A DNA stretch of 64,000 bases from Portevinia maculata. Lineage: Eukaryota > Arthropoda > Insecta > Diptera > Syrphidae. Both the position numbers and the translations under genes were made by a program. Below the pieces are notes generated by a model. The model made no database searches. It worked only from the letters and a program-made list of their open reading frames with translations, and was not told the DNA's origin. The first letter of the stretch is position 1. Each line of letters begins with the position of its first letter. This document shows, piece after piece, positions 34,861 to 45,898 of this stretch. The stretch covers positions 215,778,221-215,842,220 of the forward strand of contig OX454525.1 in NCBI GenBank assembly GCA_949715645.1. The letters are read 5' to 3'.

Positions 34861-35872
34861 CATAGGGGCGGGCTACAGTCCGCTTGGGCGAACTGTTGGA
34901 TACCCTATTCTTATTCCTATCCCTCATAAGTGGGCGTGACAAAAGTCTAAGTATGGTTGAATTGTTAAGAACGCTGTACATATTCTGTTATATAACATTT
35001 AAAAGATTTTATCAAGCAAAAACGAAGCTTTTGTAAAAAAACGCTCCCTAGCTCAAACTTTGGTTTTTCAATAAAATTATTTTATTTAATTGTGGGCGTA
35101 AGCGGATTTATAAAAAATTAACACATGAGCATAGAGGAGCCCTAGAGAGTATATATTATAAATTTCAGCTCCCTAGCTCAAACTTTGGATTTTCAAAAAA
35201 AGGTTTTTTTTGTAAATTGTGGGCGCGTCAGTAGGCGGATTTTGAAAATATTTACACATGAGCATAAAGGGCCCCCTAGAGGTATATATTATAAATTTCA
35301 GCTCCCTAGCTCAAATTTTGGATTTAAAAAAAAAAAAGTTTTTTTTTAATTGTGGGCGTGTCAGTAGGCGGATTTTGAAAATATTTACACATGAGCTTAA
35401 TGGGCCCCTAGAGAGTATATATTATAAATTTCAGCTCCCTAGCTCAAATTCTGGTTTTTCAATAAAATTGTTTTATTTTTTTTGTGGGCGTGTCAGTGGG
35501 CGGATTTTGAAAATTTTATATCCCGAGCAGTTTTAGGAGTCATAGATTATATATAAAAAAATCCAGCTTTGTAGCTCAAAATTCGATTTTTTCCAAAAAA
35601 AAGTTTTGAGTTTGTGGGCGTGTCTGTGGGTGGATTTCAAAAATTCGTAAACTTGATTATTTCGGGACCCTAGAGAGTATATGGTTAAAATGTCACTCTC
35701 TAGGCCCAGTTTAAAGGCCTAATTTTTGCCGACGGACGGACGGACATGGCTAGATCGACATTACTATCGATGCTCATCATAAATATAGTAACTTTTAGGG
35801 GTCTACGGGCAATATTAAGGTATGTTACAAGCTATGCGTCAAAATTAATATACACTTAGAATAGGGTATAAA
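34861..35872. mobile_element. INE-1/DINE-like (Helentron-associated type) element with internal tandem repeats
   Basis: It is absent from the matching place in the other LTR (near 25960). It carries 11-bp subterminal inverted repeats, TACCCTATTCT (34901-34911) and AGAATAGGGTA (35858-35868). Near its right end it has the motif CGGACATGGCTAGATCGAC (about 35740-35760), known from INE-1 and relatives of flies. The middle holds about five copies of a 125-133-bp unit beginning CTCCCTAGCTCAAA (35041, 35168, 35301, 35434 and a weaker one near 35565). No coding capacity. No clear target duplication was seen, as expected for Helitron relatives. Confidence 0.65.
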
Positions 35873-36699
35873 AACACTATTCCCGATCAGACAAGAATAT
35901 AAGGATACTGGTAGGCGGGTATCGGAAGATTCTAACAATCGAATTCGCGCGAGATAATAAATGCGATTGATATAGGTGTTATAATTATAGCAAGAAACGA
36001 AATATAATTTTGGTAAATGAAACTTATGTATGTGTATAGGTATAGATCGTGTACTTAATTGGGATGCTCCTCGACGATGTGCGCACAGCGTAGACGGCTC
36101 CTGTATCTGTAGAATTTTAATTATTGCTTATTATAGTTCGCTCCAAACCTAATCCTACTACTAAACGCACAACGACACGGGATAGCGCTGATACTGTCGG
36201 TTATCCGACGTCCGAGGCTTATAATCGCGAATTGAATCTCCGTGGACCCAACTGCGTCGACACAAATATCCGCCCAAGTGGGTGGTTACAGACGATTGGG
36301 AGTACCTTATTACGTCGGTTTTTTTTTCTTTTCTTTTATTATCTTTCTTTTTTTTCCTGCGCCGAATTACGGGAATTGCATGAATTCTTTTAATTATGAT
36401 AATGTGCTCTCCTAACGGGGACTACAATCGCGGGAATATGGACCAAGGTTCCGTGCAGGATTCAATGCTTTATTTGGAAATGTCGCTGAAGCGAGGAACG
36501 CGAGCGGCTCGGACGAGAGATGATGTCGTCTAGCGACTGAAGTAATGTTAATAGGATATTTCTTTAATAAATCTACTTAATGAAATTAAGAATAACGAGA
36601 GAACTACTGATAAGTAACTAATCTATCACTGCACTGGGCACTAGACTGCGGCTGCTGCTGAGCAGTTGTGGCCGTCGCTGGTGACGCCTCGATGGAATC

Positions 36700-39516
36700 T
36701 GTTATGTTGGGAACCAGGGTCGAGCCACAGGGGCAACTTCGATACAGGTGAGGAGGACGCGGCATGCTTGTGGTTGCTCGGCTCAGCTCGTCGGACGGGG
36801 GTAGTTCTTGTCCCCTCACCATATACCACCTGCTCAACAAACGTTTTGTCCATGCCAAAAAGTTGTGAAAAGAGAGAAAAAAAGGAAGGAAGTTACTCTA
36901 CGTAGACCACGGACGGACCAAAAAAGATAGAAAAGCAAAAATGAAGGAAAAGAAAATGTCCAAGGACCTGGGCCGATACCCAAGAGAGAGAAGGGAAGGA
37001 GCACGCGAACTAACCTAACTAGCCTAAGCTTAAGCTAACTAATCTAACATTAAAAGCTAAGCCCTAAAATATAACTAAGCTAACTTAAAACTACACTAAA
37101 ACTATCTTACCCTAACCGCAACTCACTTTCCCTAAATCTCTCTTTGATACCGGGTTCGTCATGAACCCGAAACATGCCAGATGTTATTGGCAAAGGTTGG
37201 CCAGCCCACCCTTGTGTCTTTCGACACAACCTTAGCTATCACTCTGGCCGATGTTGTGAGTGATAGCCCCTCGACGAACCCTCCAGTCTCAATTTATGTC
37301 AGTATGTACGTAGTGGAAAGTTCGTATGTCGTCGCGTCATGTCGTCAAAGTTTGTATTGTCCTGTTATGTCATTGTCGACCTATAGAAGGACGGCCTTCA
37401 CAGCCGTTCACACACCAAATGCAAAAAAACTTTAGCCGCGCATCGTTAAATGCATATCAAACGCAAAAAAAATTTAATGCCATGACAGGCTAATCCAAAA
37501 TTTATTAAATATAAAAAGCTTAAAACTATCGCAGACGAAATCATAAACTTCAAAAAAACTAAATCTAAAATTCCGCACTTAAAGGAGCTTAAAAACTAAA
37601 AAAAAAAAGGAATCCAAAAAAAAAAAAATATGTAAAAACTTAAAACTACTCACGGTTTTATACGGTCCCCCGTTGTCCTGGTACCAGCACGACGAAGAAC
37701 GTAGATTGATGATGACCAATACGGCCGATGATACGCGCACTATCAAAAGTTTTAAGGGCAGAATTCACAAAAAAAAATGTTTTCCTAACCTTATCTTAAA
37801 CTCGAATTCAAAAAAAAAATAATTAAAACTAAACTAAAACTAAGATTGGAAAAAAAACAATTCAAAAGAAGCAAAAAAAAAAAAAGGAATTCAATGAAAA
37901 CTAAAACAAAAAAAAAAAATAAGGCTTCCAGAGAAATCAAAAATGAAAATTAAACTAAAATCCTAATCTAAAGTTAAAACTTTACGCCACTGCGTTTTAC
38001 GGGGTGAGTTTCGGCACTTCTTGGCGCGTTTTGTTGTTGTTAGCACAACCTAGGGGGGCGGAGCACTTCGGCGCACTGCACTCTATGTTTATTGTATATG
38101 TTTTGTTTGTGTTTAGTCACTGTTTAATGTTTTTCACTTTTGTAATCTTGTTATTTTATTCAAATTGTCTTTGTTCACTGTCGTTGTTGTTATGTATGTT
38201 GGTAGGTTGCGGCTCTGTGGCCGTACAACCCGAACCTGGTGAAGCGGTTTCGCTGGCCTCCACGGGAGATTGTCCTAGCACCGCACTTAGATGCTAAAGC
38301 CCAAGGTTAACAGGGGCAGAGGTCCGAGCACCAGGCCAAAAGTGGTGGCCCAAATACGACCCAAACCTCTGCAGCGACTTTTTTCCGTATCCCCTGACCT
38401 TTTCGCCCTTCAAAATCCACCAGACCAGAGTTCGAATTTGTATCTACATATTAAAATTTTATCGAATAAATATGCTTTCTATTTGCCTTTTTTTTTAAAT
38501 AAACTCACCCAAGAATAATTTGCACAATTATTTCTCGCCGTGTATTGGCGTACTACCGAAAGAAACTTTCAAAAAAAAACAATTAACTTTGAGGGCATCG
38601 ACCGCTCATGAAGATTAAAAGTCAACAGCTGTGACTAGTTGACCGTGAAAGTTTGTATATATGTATAATATTGTATGTACATATTATTTCATTCTTGTTA
38701 TCCCTCTCTTTGTTTTCTGAGTCACTTGTCCGCCTATTTCTGTTCTTTCTTTCTTTGTCCTCTGTCTATACCCTATTCCTTCTCTTTTTTTTCTATCCAT
38801 ACCTTTCTAATTTCCCTTTCTGTTCAGCAAATTCTGGAAGGAGACAGAAATAGTTCACCTTCCAGTCGTCAAGATTCGTTGTTTCGTCTTGTCTAGTCAA
38901 TAAAATAAATAATCCTGGTACTAAAATACATATTCTAATCCTAAAACAAAATAAAATAAAATAAAATAAAAACATATATGTACGTACAAGATCAGCACTG
39001 ACCTTGCACGAAATCTGAGATGGATTGGAATTTGGACATTGATTTCCAATTAGGGAAATTTAAAAGGGAAAATATAATAAATATATTTAAGTGAAAGGAA
39101 AGGAAGAGAATGGAAGAAAGTGGAAGAAAAGAAAACGCGAAGACAAATTAGCAACGATACACAAACTGTCAAAACATATTGCTTGTCGGACGAATGGAAG
39201 GATTGCAGGTGAGGAAGTGGTTATTTAAATTATTAATTTCTATTAATTGCAGGAAATGGAGTGGGTAATTAAAAAGGTGAAGGGAAATATTGTCTCACTG
39301 AAGTTCGCTCACTAAAAATACGGATTGTACGTCGAATCACGTAAATAATCTCCAGTGAAACATTTGTTTACATTTTTCTAAGGTACTGGGGTGTGAAGGA
39401 TGATTGATGGAATCTGACAATGAGGGGGAAGGTAACAAAAGTGGGTCAGTGCAAATCGATCAGTTGTGCTACAACATTTTTGTTTATTTACAGGGTCAGT
39501 GTACTGCTCCGTAACA
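36700..39516 (-). repeat. Element F, 3' LTR (2,817 bp)
   Basis: It pairs with 45899-48714. It is rich in A-runs and has several short open frames on the + strand (for example 37181-37435 and 38004-38297) that recur in the other LTR and look like chance. The sequence next to its inner end (39517 on) is not purine-rich on the - strand, so no ordinary polypurine tract is seen. Confidence 0.92.
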
Positions 39517-40184
39517 GGCTCGACGGCGTTTGTCGAGTGGTCGTGAGGCAAACGACCTCGTAAAACAACAGAGCAGTGAAATGCTTGGGCTCGACCCGGA
39601 GATAATTTTGCCAATGTGTGGCAAGGGCCTACTCCCTGAGATACTTCAGAGTCAAACCGGGCTGTTCGCTTGAACTACTAAAGTGTAAAAGTGTTTGTCA
39701 AGAAAGTTATCACAGATCAATATAAATAATAAAGTGAATAGACTAGGTAGATAAATAAATAAAATTGAAATAAATAAATAAATAACATTATCGGACGTCT
39801 TGGTGTAAATATCACATAAAACTATAAATAAAGGGAAGTAAATAGGTCAAAAATGATAACAAATAAATAAGCTATGAGAATAAATAAATAAATAACAAAA
39901 TGACATCACATAAGATAAATATCACAGGTAGAAATGCAAATAAAGTCAATAACTAGATAAAAATACTAAGAACTATGGAAGTCAATGGATAAAATATGTT
40001 ATAAATAAATAAAATATATGAATAAATAACTAAATTATATAAATAAATAAATAAACTATGTCATTAAATAAAATAAACTATGTACTACAATAAATAAATA
40101 ACCTAGGAAGACGTCACGACGCGACGTAATTATCACAGATAAGCTAGTAAGCAACGGCAGGCACGAGTGCGTCAAGTGGTTTGT

Positions 40185-43100
40185 TCACGAATGAAGGTCC
40201 TTGGCATGATATACGCCGGCTTTTTCCCCACTGACGTTTCCTACTTCGTATAGGGAGTTCCCAACTCTCTTCAGGATGATTCCTTTTATAAACTTTGGAC
40301 CAAGTTTTGCATTATAGTTGTCAAGTGCGTTACTCTGCTTGAAATTTCGTCTGTATATTATTTGTCCTACCCTATATTGCACCTCCCTACTCCGTGTGTT
40401 ATACGTTCTGGTTCCCTTTTCATGGGCTTTTACTAGATTGTCAAATATTTTGGTCCTAATTAGCTCTAGTTTGTCATTTTTTGGGACTACTTCAGTATTC
40501 ATGCCTTTGATGTTGTCCAGTCGTCTGAGGATTTCATAGGCCCCTGCATGTTGGATCATGTGGGTACCAAACACAGCGTAGTAGGGTTCAAACATAGTCG
40601 CATCATGCACCACACTCCTCAAGGAAAACGCCGCATCGCTAACATGTCGGTCCCAGTTCTTTTGGTCTCCTTTGAGATAGGACCTGATCTTGGCCAAGAC
40701 CGACCTGTTAACTCTTTCCGATGCATTTGCTTGAGGTGAGTAGAACGCGGTGCGAACATGTTTGACCCCATACTTTTGCAAAAAGCTGGCAAACAGTTCT
40801 GAGACAAACTGCTTCCCGTTGTCCGAATGAAGAAATTCTGGAACACCAAAGACATGAAATACGTTCTCTTCTAGATATTTAACTACCTCGGCTGCCGTTG
40901 CTTTCCTAATGGGTTTCAAGAAAACGTACTTGCTGAAGTGATCTAGCACTATAAATATATGTGTGTTTCCGTTCTTAGTCCGAGGATAAGGTCCTAAAAA
41001 GTCTACATACAGTCTTTGGAAAGGTAGCTCTGTGATTGTCTGCCGTCCCATTGGCGGTCGAGATATCACATTCAGGGACTTATTGCACTTACATATTTCG
41101 CAGCATTTGACCAAATGCTGCACGTCAGTGGCCATACCAGGCCAGAAGTAAAATTGCCTCAGCTTTGCCAAGGTCTTGTGTATACCCCCATGACCTGCAG
41201 ATGGGGAATTATGGGCTGATTCCACAAGGCTACCACGCAACTCGCTCGGAATCCAGAGTTTCCAGGCTCTGTCTTCTTGTATTGCGTCGCCGGTCCGAAT
41301 GTCTGTTCGTTTATATACGAATCCGTCCGAAACGCAAATGTCGGGAAGTTGGTCTTGTTTCTCGGTCACGGTTTTCCTCAACTCATCATACTCTTCCGAG
41401 GAAAAGAATGGTGAGCTAAGGTCTACCTGGAGTATGTCACGTTCGTTGGCGAGCTCCTCCATATGGATGCGAGAGAGTGTATCAGGGACTACATTTTGGA
41501 CGCCCTTCCGATGCTCGATCTCGAAGTCAAACCCTTGAAGTTTTAGGCTCCATCTGGCTAGTCGGCCAGAGAGATCTTTTTGAGACATCAGCCACTTCAG
41601 ACTTGCATGATCGGTTATGATCGTGAAAGGGAGTCCTTCAACATAGGCCCTGAACTTCTTAACCGACAGAACGGCCGCATAGCACTCAAGTTCCGTTACG
41701 CTATAATTTCGCTGAGCGGAATTAAGCTTTTGGGACATGAATGCTATGGGTCGTTCGTTGTTCTCCGCATCCGTCTGGAAGATCACGCTCCCTACCCCTG
41801 TTGTCGATGCGTCACATTGTATGTAGAAGCGCTTCGTGAAGTCCGGATTCGTCAGTATGGGTGCGGACACCAACGTCGCCTTAAGCTTTTTAAACGCGTT
41901 TAGCGCTTCGTCCGTCATGTTGAAAGTCAGTCCTTTCTTAAGGCAGTCGGTCATAGGGGCAGCTAAAGCTGCGAAGTTCGGAATAAATCTCCGATACCAA
42001 CCTGTCATTCCCAGAAACCGACGGAGTTGTTTGGGAGTCTTGGGTACCGGAAAGTCGTCGACTGCAGACACCTTGTCCGGATCAGTTCGCAAACAGCCAT
42101 CGCCGACTATGTAACCTAGGTATTTTATTTCGCGGTAACAAAACTTACTCTTTTCGACATTTATTGTCAGTCCCGCTTCCCTGAGGCAAGTTGCCACTTC
42201 CGAGAGCGATCTGGTGTGCGTTTCAAAATCTGGAGAGCAAACCAAGAGGTCATCGAGATAGACAAAGACAAACTCCCTCAAACGAGCGGGTATGACTTTG
42301 TCCATTAGTCGGCACATTCTCTGGGCAGCATTGCACAAGCCGAACGGCATAACCGTGAACTGGTACAATGGCCGTCCAGGGACTGTGAAGGCTGTCTTCT
42401 CTCTTGATTTGGGCTCCAGAGGAATCTGCCAGAACGCGTCCTTTAGGTCAATACCGGATATGTATCTGGTATCCTGTAACCTACTCAGAAGTCCCTCTAT
42501 GTGTGGAAGTGGGTAGGCGTCCTTTTTCGTTACCGCGTTTACCTTCCTGGAGTCCAGGCACAGTCTATTTTTGCCGGGTTTTCTCACCAGCACAACCGGC
42601 GAGCTCCAAGCACTATTGCTCTCCTCGATGACTCCCAAGGAAATCATCCGATCTAACTCGTCATATAAGAGCTTCTGAATCGCAGGCGAGATTGGGTAGT
42701 GTCTTTGTTTAATGGGAATCTTCTCGTCTTCCACCTCGATGACATGCTGTTCGAGCTTAGTCTTGCCCAACCCCATCACCGCGAATGAGGGAAACAACAG
42801 TTTGATCTGCTCCAACTGGCGTGATTGCGCTGATGAGAGCGCCTGGACCGGTGTTCGCTCCTTGTTCGGCGATGGCACGTCGAGTTCGCTGATCACGTTC
42901 GGGGCGACTTTGAACGCCCTCCAAAAATCTACCCCCAAATATAAAGCTTGCTGCAAGCTTGGCACTACGAACAGCTCTAGTGTTTGAGACTTGCTGCCCC
43001 ATGAGATCGTGATTTTAAATCGTCCCTCTATTCGTTGTTGATTTCCGTCAGCTGTTTTAATGTCAGTCGTCATTTTCGTCATTGATATGCGGTGCCTATC

Positions 43101-43634
43101 TAGGAACTCTAACGCTCCGTTTCCTAAGCAGCTAATTGATGCTCCGCTATCCAATAGGCCCAGGAGCTCTTCACCGTCAATTCCTACTTTAGCGTAGGGC
43201 CTATTGTCGTCATTAAGGGATATCACAGATTCTAAAATGTTTCTCTTACGTCGTCTATTTATTGCACAAATTTCCCTAAGCCTATTAATTTTTTTATATT
43301 TTCTGCTGTTGCTAACAGACAGGGCCACTTCCTCGCCAAAGATTCTTTTTCTTGCTTCAGCGTATTCTTGAAGCCTTTGGTGAAGACTTTTTCGTGGCAT
43401 CACGTTCCGGATAGAGGTTTCTTTGACCGTCGGTTCCCGCTTCAGGATTTGAAGTTGGTCGGTCCCCGTGATCCCCAGGTTTTCTTTCATTCCCTGGCTT
43501 TCTTCACCGTGGTCTGATTTTCCGGGTGAGTGCGATTCAGCGGCGGAAGGCTCCCGGATGCCCCGCCGACTTTGGAGTTTCCCTGGCACTTGGCACACTG
43601 AAAGTTTATACTTCCTTGACCACAGCTGAAGCAA
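40185..43634 (-). CDS. pol: Element F Pol polyprotein: protease, RT, RNase H, integrase (open frame of 1149 codons)
   Basis: The frame is open throughout and lies -1 relative to gag, with a 148-nt overlap; it is probably made by frameshifting rather than from its own start. Residue numbers count from 43634. Protease: LLDSGASIS, Asp at about 162. RT about 310-540: LDLKDAF-type block (GIDLKDAFWQ, Asp 396) and VYLDDLL (459-462). RNase H: Asp 608 (QCDAS), Glu 648, Asp 675 (ITDHASLKW). Integrase: HHCC finger (His 808, His 815, Cys 845, Cys 848), then Asp 878, Asp 938 (HSDNGKQF) and Glu 973 (ASERVNRS), the last two 35 apart. All catalytic residues are present, so it is probably functional. About 670 bp without genes (39517-40184) follow. 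Confidence 0.92.
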   Translation of the reverse strand: MLQLWSRKYKLSVCQVPGKLQSRRGIREPSAAESHSPGKSDHGEESQGMKENLGITGTDQLQILKREPTVKETSIRNVMPRKSLHQRLQEYAEARKRIFGEEVALSVSNSRKYKKINRLREICAINRRRKRNILESVISLNDDNRPYAKVGIDGEELLGLLDSGASISCLGNGALEFLDRHRISMTKMTTDIKTADGNQQRIEGRFKITISWGSKSQTLELFVVPSLQQALYLGVDFWRAFKVAPNVISELDVPSPNKERTPVQALSSAQSRQLEQIKLLFPSFAVMGLGKTKLEQHVIEVEDEKIPIKQRHYPISPAIQKLLYDELDRMISLGVIEESNSAWSSPVVLVRKPGKNRLCLDSRKVNAVTKKDAYPLPHIEGLLSRLQDTRYISGIDLKDAFWQIPLEPKSREKTAFTVPGRPLYQFTVMPFGLCNAAQRMCRLMDKVIPARLREFVFVYLDDLLVCSPDFETHTRSLSEVATCLREAGLTINVEKSKFCYREIKYLGYIVGDGCLRTDPDKVSAVDDFPVPKTPKQLRRFLGMTGWYRRFIPNFAALAAPMTDCLKKGLTFNMTDEALNAFKKLKATLVSAPILTNPDFTKRFYIQCDASTTGVGSVIFQTDAENNERPIAFMSQKLNSAQRNYSVTELECYAAVLSVKKFRAYVEGLPFTIITDHASLKWLMSQKDLSGRLARWSLKLQGFDFEIEHRKGVQNVVPDTLSRIHMEELANERDILQVDLSSPFFSSEEYDELRKTVTEKQDQLPDICVSDGFVYKRTDIRTGDAIQEDRAWKLWIPSELRGSLVESAHNSPSAGHGGIHKTLAKLRQFYFWPGMATDVQHLVKCCEICKCNKSLNVISRPPMGRQTITELPFQRLYVDFLGPYPRTKNGNTHIFIVLDHFSKYVFLKPIRKATAAEVVKYLEENVFHVFGVPEFLHSDNGKQFVSELFASFLQKYGVKHVRTAFYSPQANASERVNRSVLAKIRSYLKGDQKNWDRHVSDAAFSLRSVVHDATMFEPYYAVFGTHMIQHAGAYEILRRLDNIKGMNTEVVPKNDKLELIRTKIFDNLVKAHEKGTRTYNTRSREVQYRVGQIIYRRNFKQSNALDNYNAKLGPKFIKGIILKRVGNSLYEVGNVSGEKAGVYHAKDLHS

Positions 43635-45208
43635 GTCAGGGAATGAAATTGGGAGTGACAGGTCATCTGACTCGCTCCTAACTTTTTCGTTGTGTCGGTT
43701 TGACCGTTCAGGTCAGTCCTATTAGCGTCTTCCCTTCTGTAAGGGTTAGTCTGTCTCTGTGTTCTGTTATTTTGGAGGGCAGCTATCTCCAAGTCCTCGT
43801 CCTCGTGCTGCTCATCATATGTTCTATGATGTGAGTGTGTGTGTTCGTCGAGTTCTGTTACGTGGCGTTTGAATTTAATGTCTCTGTCCGTTAAATGTTT
43901 TTCCGCTCGTCGACATTCGTCTCTTAAGTCTTGGATGCTCCTAATGGAACATCCGAAGATGAGCGTCGCGACCCGGTCTTTAATGTTTTGTCGTATAATG
44001 TCTACCAAGTCCCGTTCGTGTGGTCGGTTTGTCATCTGTAGTGTCAGTGAACGTATGTCGCTGTAAAAGTCGTCGAAGCTCTCATGGGGCAGTTGTCTTC
44101 TGTCCATTATCGACCTCAAAATTTCGTGGTCTCTGCGATTGTCGCCAAACTGCCTACGCAACTCTCTTATGAGGTCATAATAGTTCAGACCTTCGTCATC
44201 CCTATTTTCCTGCATATACTGCCAGTACCATCTTTCAGCATGGTCAGTCAGGAGGTGGTGGAATTGGGAGAATAAGTGAGTATCGGACACGCCATTCTGT
44301 CGCTGCAGGGTTTCGACTCTAAAGATAAAACTTTCTACAGACATTGTTCGCTGCGTACCGCCGAATTTGAGCCCCCACTTGTGAACCGGCAGCTCGACCC
44401 TTCTTCCGCCATCTGGGAAGGGGTGCCGTTCTTCCGCCTGTCGCTGCCCTTGCCTAGTTGTCTCGTTTTGTCGTCGGTCAGTCCGTGGAGGTGGCTCATG
44501 CTGTGCTGCAACAGAGAGCTCGAGGTCATTGAGCCTAGTATTGATGGCCTTCAGACTCTCCTGAAAGGTCACCATCATGCCTTTCATGGTGTCAGCGAAA
44601 ATGGCCATCGTCTCGCTTGGGTTCTGTCTTGCAGCACTGGAAACCATCTCGTGTATTCGTCTTGTACTTTGTCTGTCCTCTACCTGAATCTGTTCTTGTA
44701 AGTCACAGTCCTCTACATATACGTTGTCTTGTCTTAAGTTGTCCGTTCCTGCTATGGGGTTTGTTCGTTGTGTCAGCGATGGTTTGATTTGCGTTTGTAC
44801 GGCGTCCTGTCTCTCCAGTGGAACCCTTTTCTTTGTGAATGTAAGTTCTATTCTGTTGTGCCGTTCATCGTAGTCGTTACGTCGTTTAGGAAGGGATGTT
44901 TGCTCGTCCCCTGATTCTTCGTGAATCGTTGAGATGGGGGGAGCTACCTTCAAGTTCGTTTCGTTGGTTCTGTCAATGTCAGTGTGCCGGTTGGTGAAGT
45001 CGTCTGGGGTAAACTGGAGAAAGTCGTAGGAGTAGGTCGTCAAGTCAGTAACGTCCAACCCCGATGTCCCTGTAGTAGGTCGTCTTCCCCTTTCTCCCCT
45101 ATTTTGGAAGGAAGTGCTGTTCCCCAGTGGTGGTAGCGAGGACTGTAGGTCCCAAGACGAAGTGCTTTTAGGGACCGCCCCCGAGTTGCTATGTCTATTT
45201 TGACTCAT
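43487..45208 (-). CDS. gag: Element F Gag (573 aa)
   Basis: ATG at 45206-45208; one open frame to the TGA at 43487-43489. The first 200 residues are polar and low in complexity, with many Gln, Arg and Thr. The core (about 265-430) has WGLKFGGTQRTMSVESFIFRVE, DLIRELRRQFGDNRRDHEIL and FDDFYSDIRSLTLQM, like the Gag of A. At the C-terminus there is no CCHC knuckle. A four-cysteine set remains (CFSCGQGSINFQCAKC), equal to the second Cys set of A. The protein forms the particle. The final 50 codons overlap pol. Confidence 0.9.
   Translation of the reverse strand: MSQNRHSNSGAVPKSTSSWDLQSSLPPLGNSTSFQNRGERGRRPTTGTSGLDVTDLTTYSYDFLQFTPDDFTNRHTDIDRTNETNLKVAPPISTIHEESGDEQTSLPKRRNDYDERHNRIELTFTKKRVPLERQDAVQTQIKPSLTQRTNPIAGTDNLRQDNVYVEDCDLQEQIQVEDRQSTRRIHEMVSSAARQNPSETMAIFADTMKGMMVTFQESLKAINTRLNDLELSVAAQHEPPPRTDRRQNETTRQGQRQAEERHPFPDGGRRVELPVHKWGLKFGGTQRTMSVESFIFRVETLQRQNGVSDTHLFSQFHHLLTDHAERWYWQYMQENRDDEGLNYYDLIRELRRQFGDNRRDHEILRSIMDRRQLPHESFDDFYSDIRSLTLQMTNRPHERDLVDIIRQNIKDRVATLIFGCSIRSIQDLRDECRRAEKHLTDRDIKFKRHVTELDEHTHSHHRTYDEQHEDEDLEIAALQNNRTQRQTNPYRREDANRTDLNGQTDTTKKLGASQMTCHSQFHSLTCFSCGQGSINFQCAKCQGNSKVGGASGSLPPLNRTHPENQTTVKKARE
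43577..43583 (-). promoter_or_regulatory. Candidate -1 ribosomal frameshift site GGGAAAC in F
   Basis: In the gag frame the bases read CAG GGA AAC, that is G-GGA-AAC, the X-XXY-YYZ pattern in the right phase. It lies within the gag/pol overlap, 94 nt before the gag stop. Slipping back one base gives GGG AAA CTC, which is the pol frame. No structure downstream was tested. Confidence 0.7.
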
Positions 45209-45885
45209 TGTATTATTTTCTTGTATAAGTATATGTATATGTAATTTTTATTTGTGTTAAATATATATTTTATTATTATTGTTTTGATGTGCAGAAACGC
45301 GTTGGTGTGTGAACTACTGATCCGGTTCTCCGCAAACCGTTCTATAGATCGTTAGTTCGTATAAGTAAGTAATTGTTTGTAAACGTCGACTCTACGTCAG
45401 GTCGGATTGTGACCGGTGTCTCGGATTCATAACGAGTGCCGAAATATGTCCTTTCCACCCTACCACAACTCGCTGTCCGGCTTAACCAAATGCTAGGCTG
45501 GCAGGACTTCTAGGGCATACTTCAACACGGCCAAAGTCCACAGGCCTATGTTTACGCCTCACGAAAGAACTGGCGAAAAGCCTTGATCTTTCGGTAGCAG
45601 CTAACATTTGGCCTGCCTACTTTGGCCCGCTCGTAGATCTTTCACAGACTTCAGACTACCTCACGAGATCCTCTGGCTATATGCCTAAGGATTGGAATAG
45701 CCGTCATCCATCTGCTTCCGACCCACGAGCATAAGGAGTCCTTGAACATGGAGAAGAAAGATAGAAAAGTAAAAAAAATTAAAGTTGAAAATTATTCTAA
45801 TCGCGAAGGCTGTTGTAAGTCCAAGGTGATGACCTTCGAAAGTGAAAATCATCCCCTTGAAGTCGCAATCTGGCCTAGCCGAAAT
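45209..45885 (-). other. Element F leader (untranslated)
   Basis: It lies between the primer site and the gag ATG. The part near gag is AT-rich. No gene is seen. Confidence 0.7.
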
Positions 45886-45897
45886 CGTTGGGCGCCA
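45886..45897 (-). promoter_or_regulatory. Element F primer-binding site (tRNA-Lys type, 12 nt match)
   Basis: The - strand reads TGGCGCCCAACG, one base from the LTR. These 12 bases equal the start of the primer site of A; the next bases (ATTTCGG) differ from tRNA-Lys, so the match is shorter. Confidence 0.75.
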
Positions 45898-45898
45898 T

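Noticed and set aside
36700..39516. Several short + frames (for example 84, 97 and 75 codons) that occur twice in the window
   Set aside because: They repeat because they lie in the two LTRs of F; no family resemblance and no coding context.
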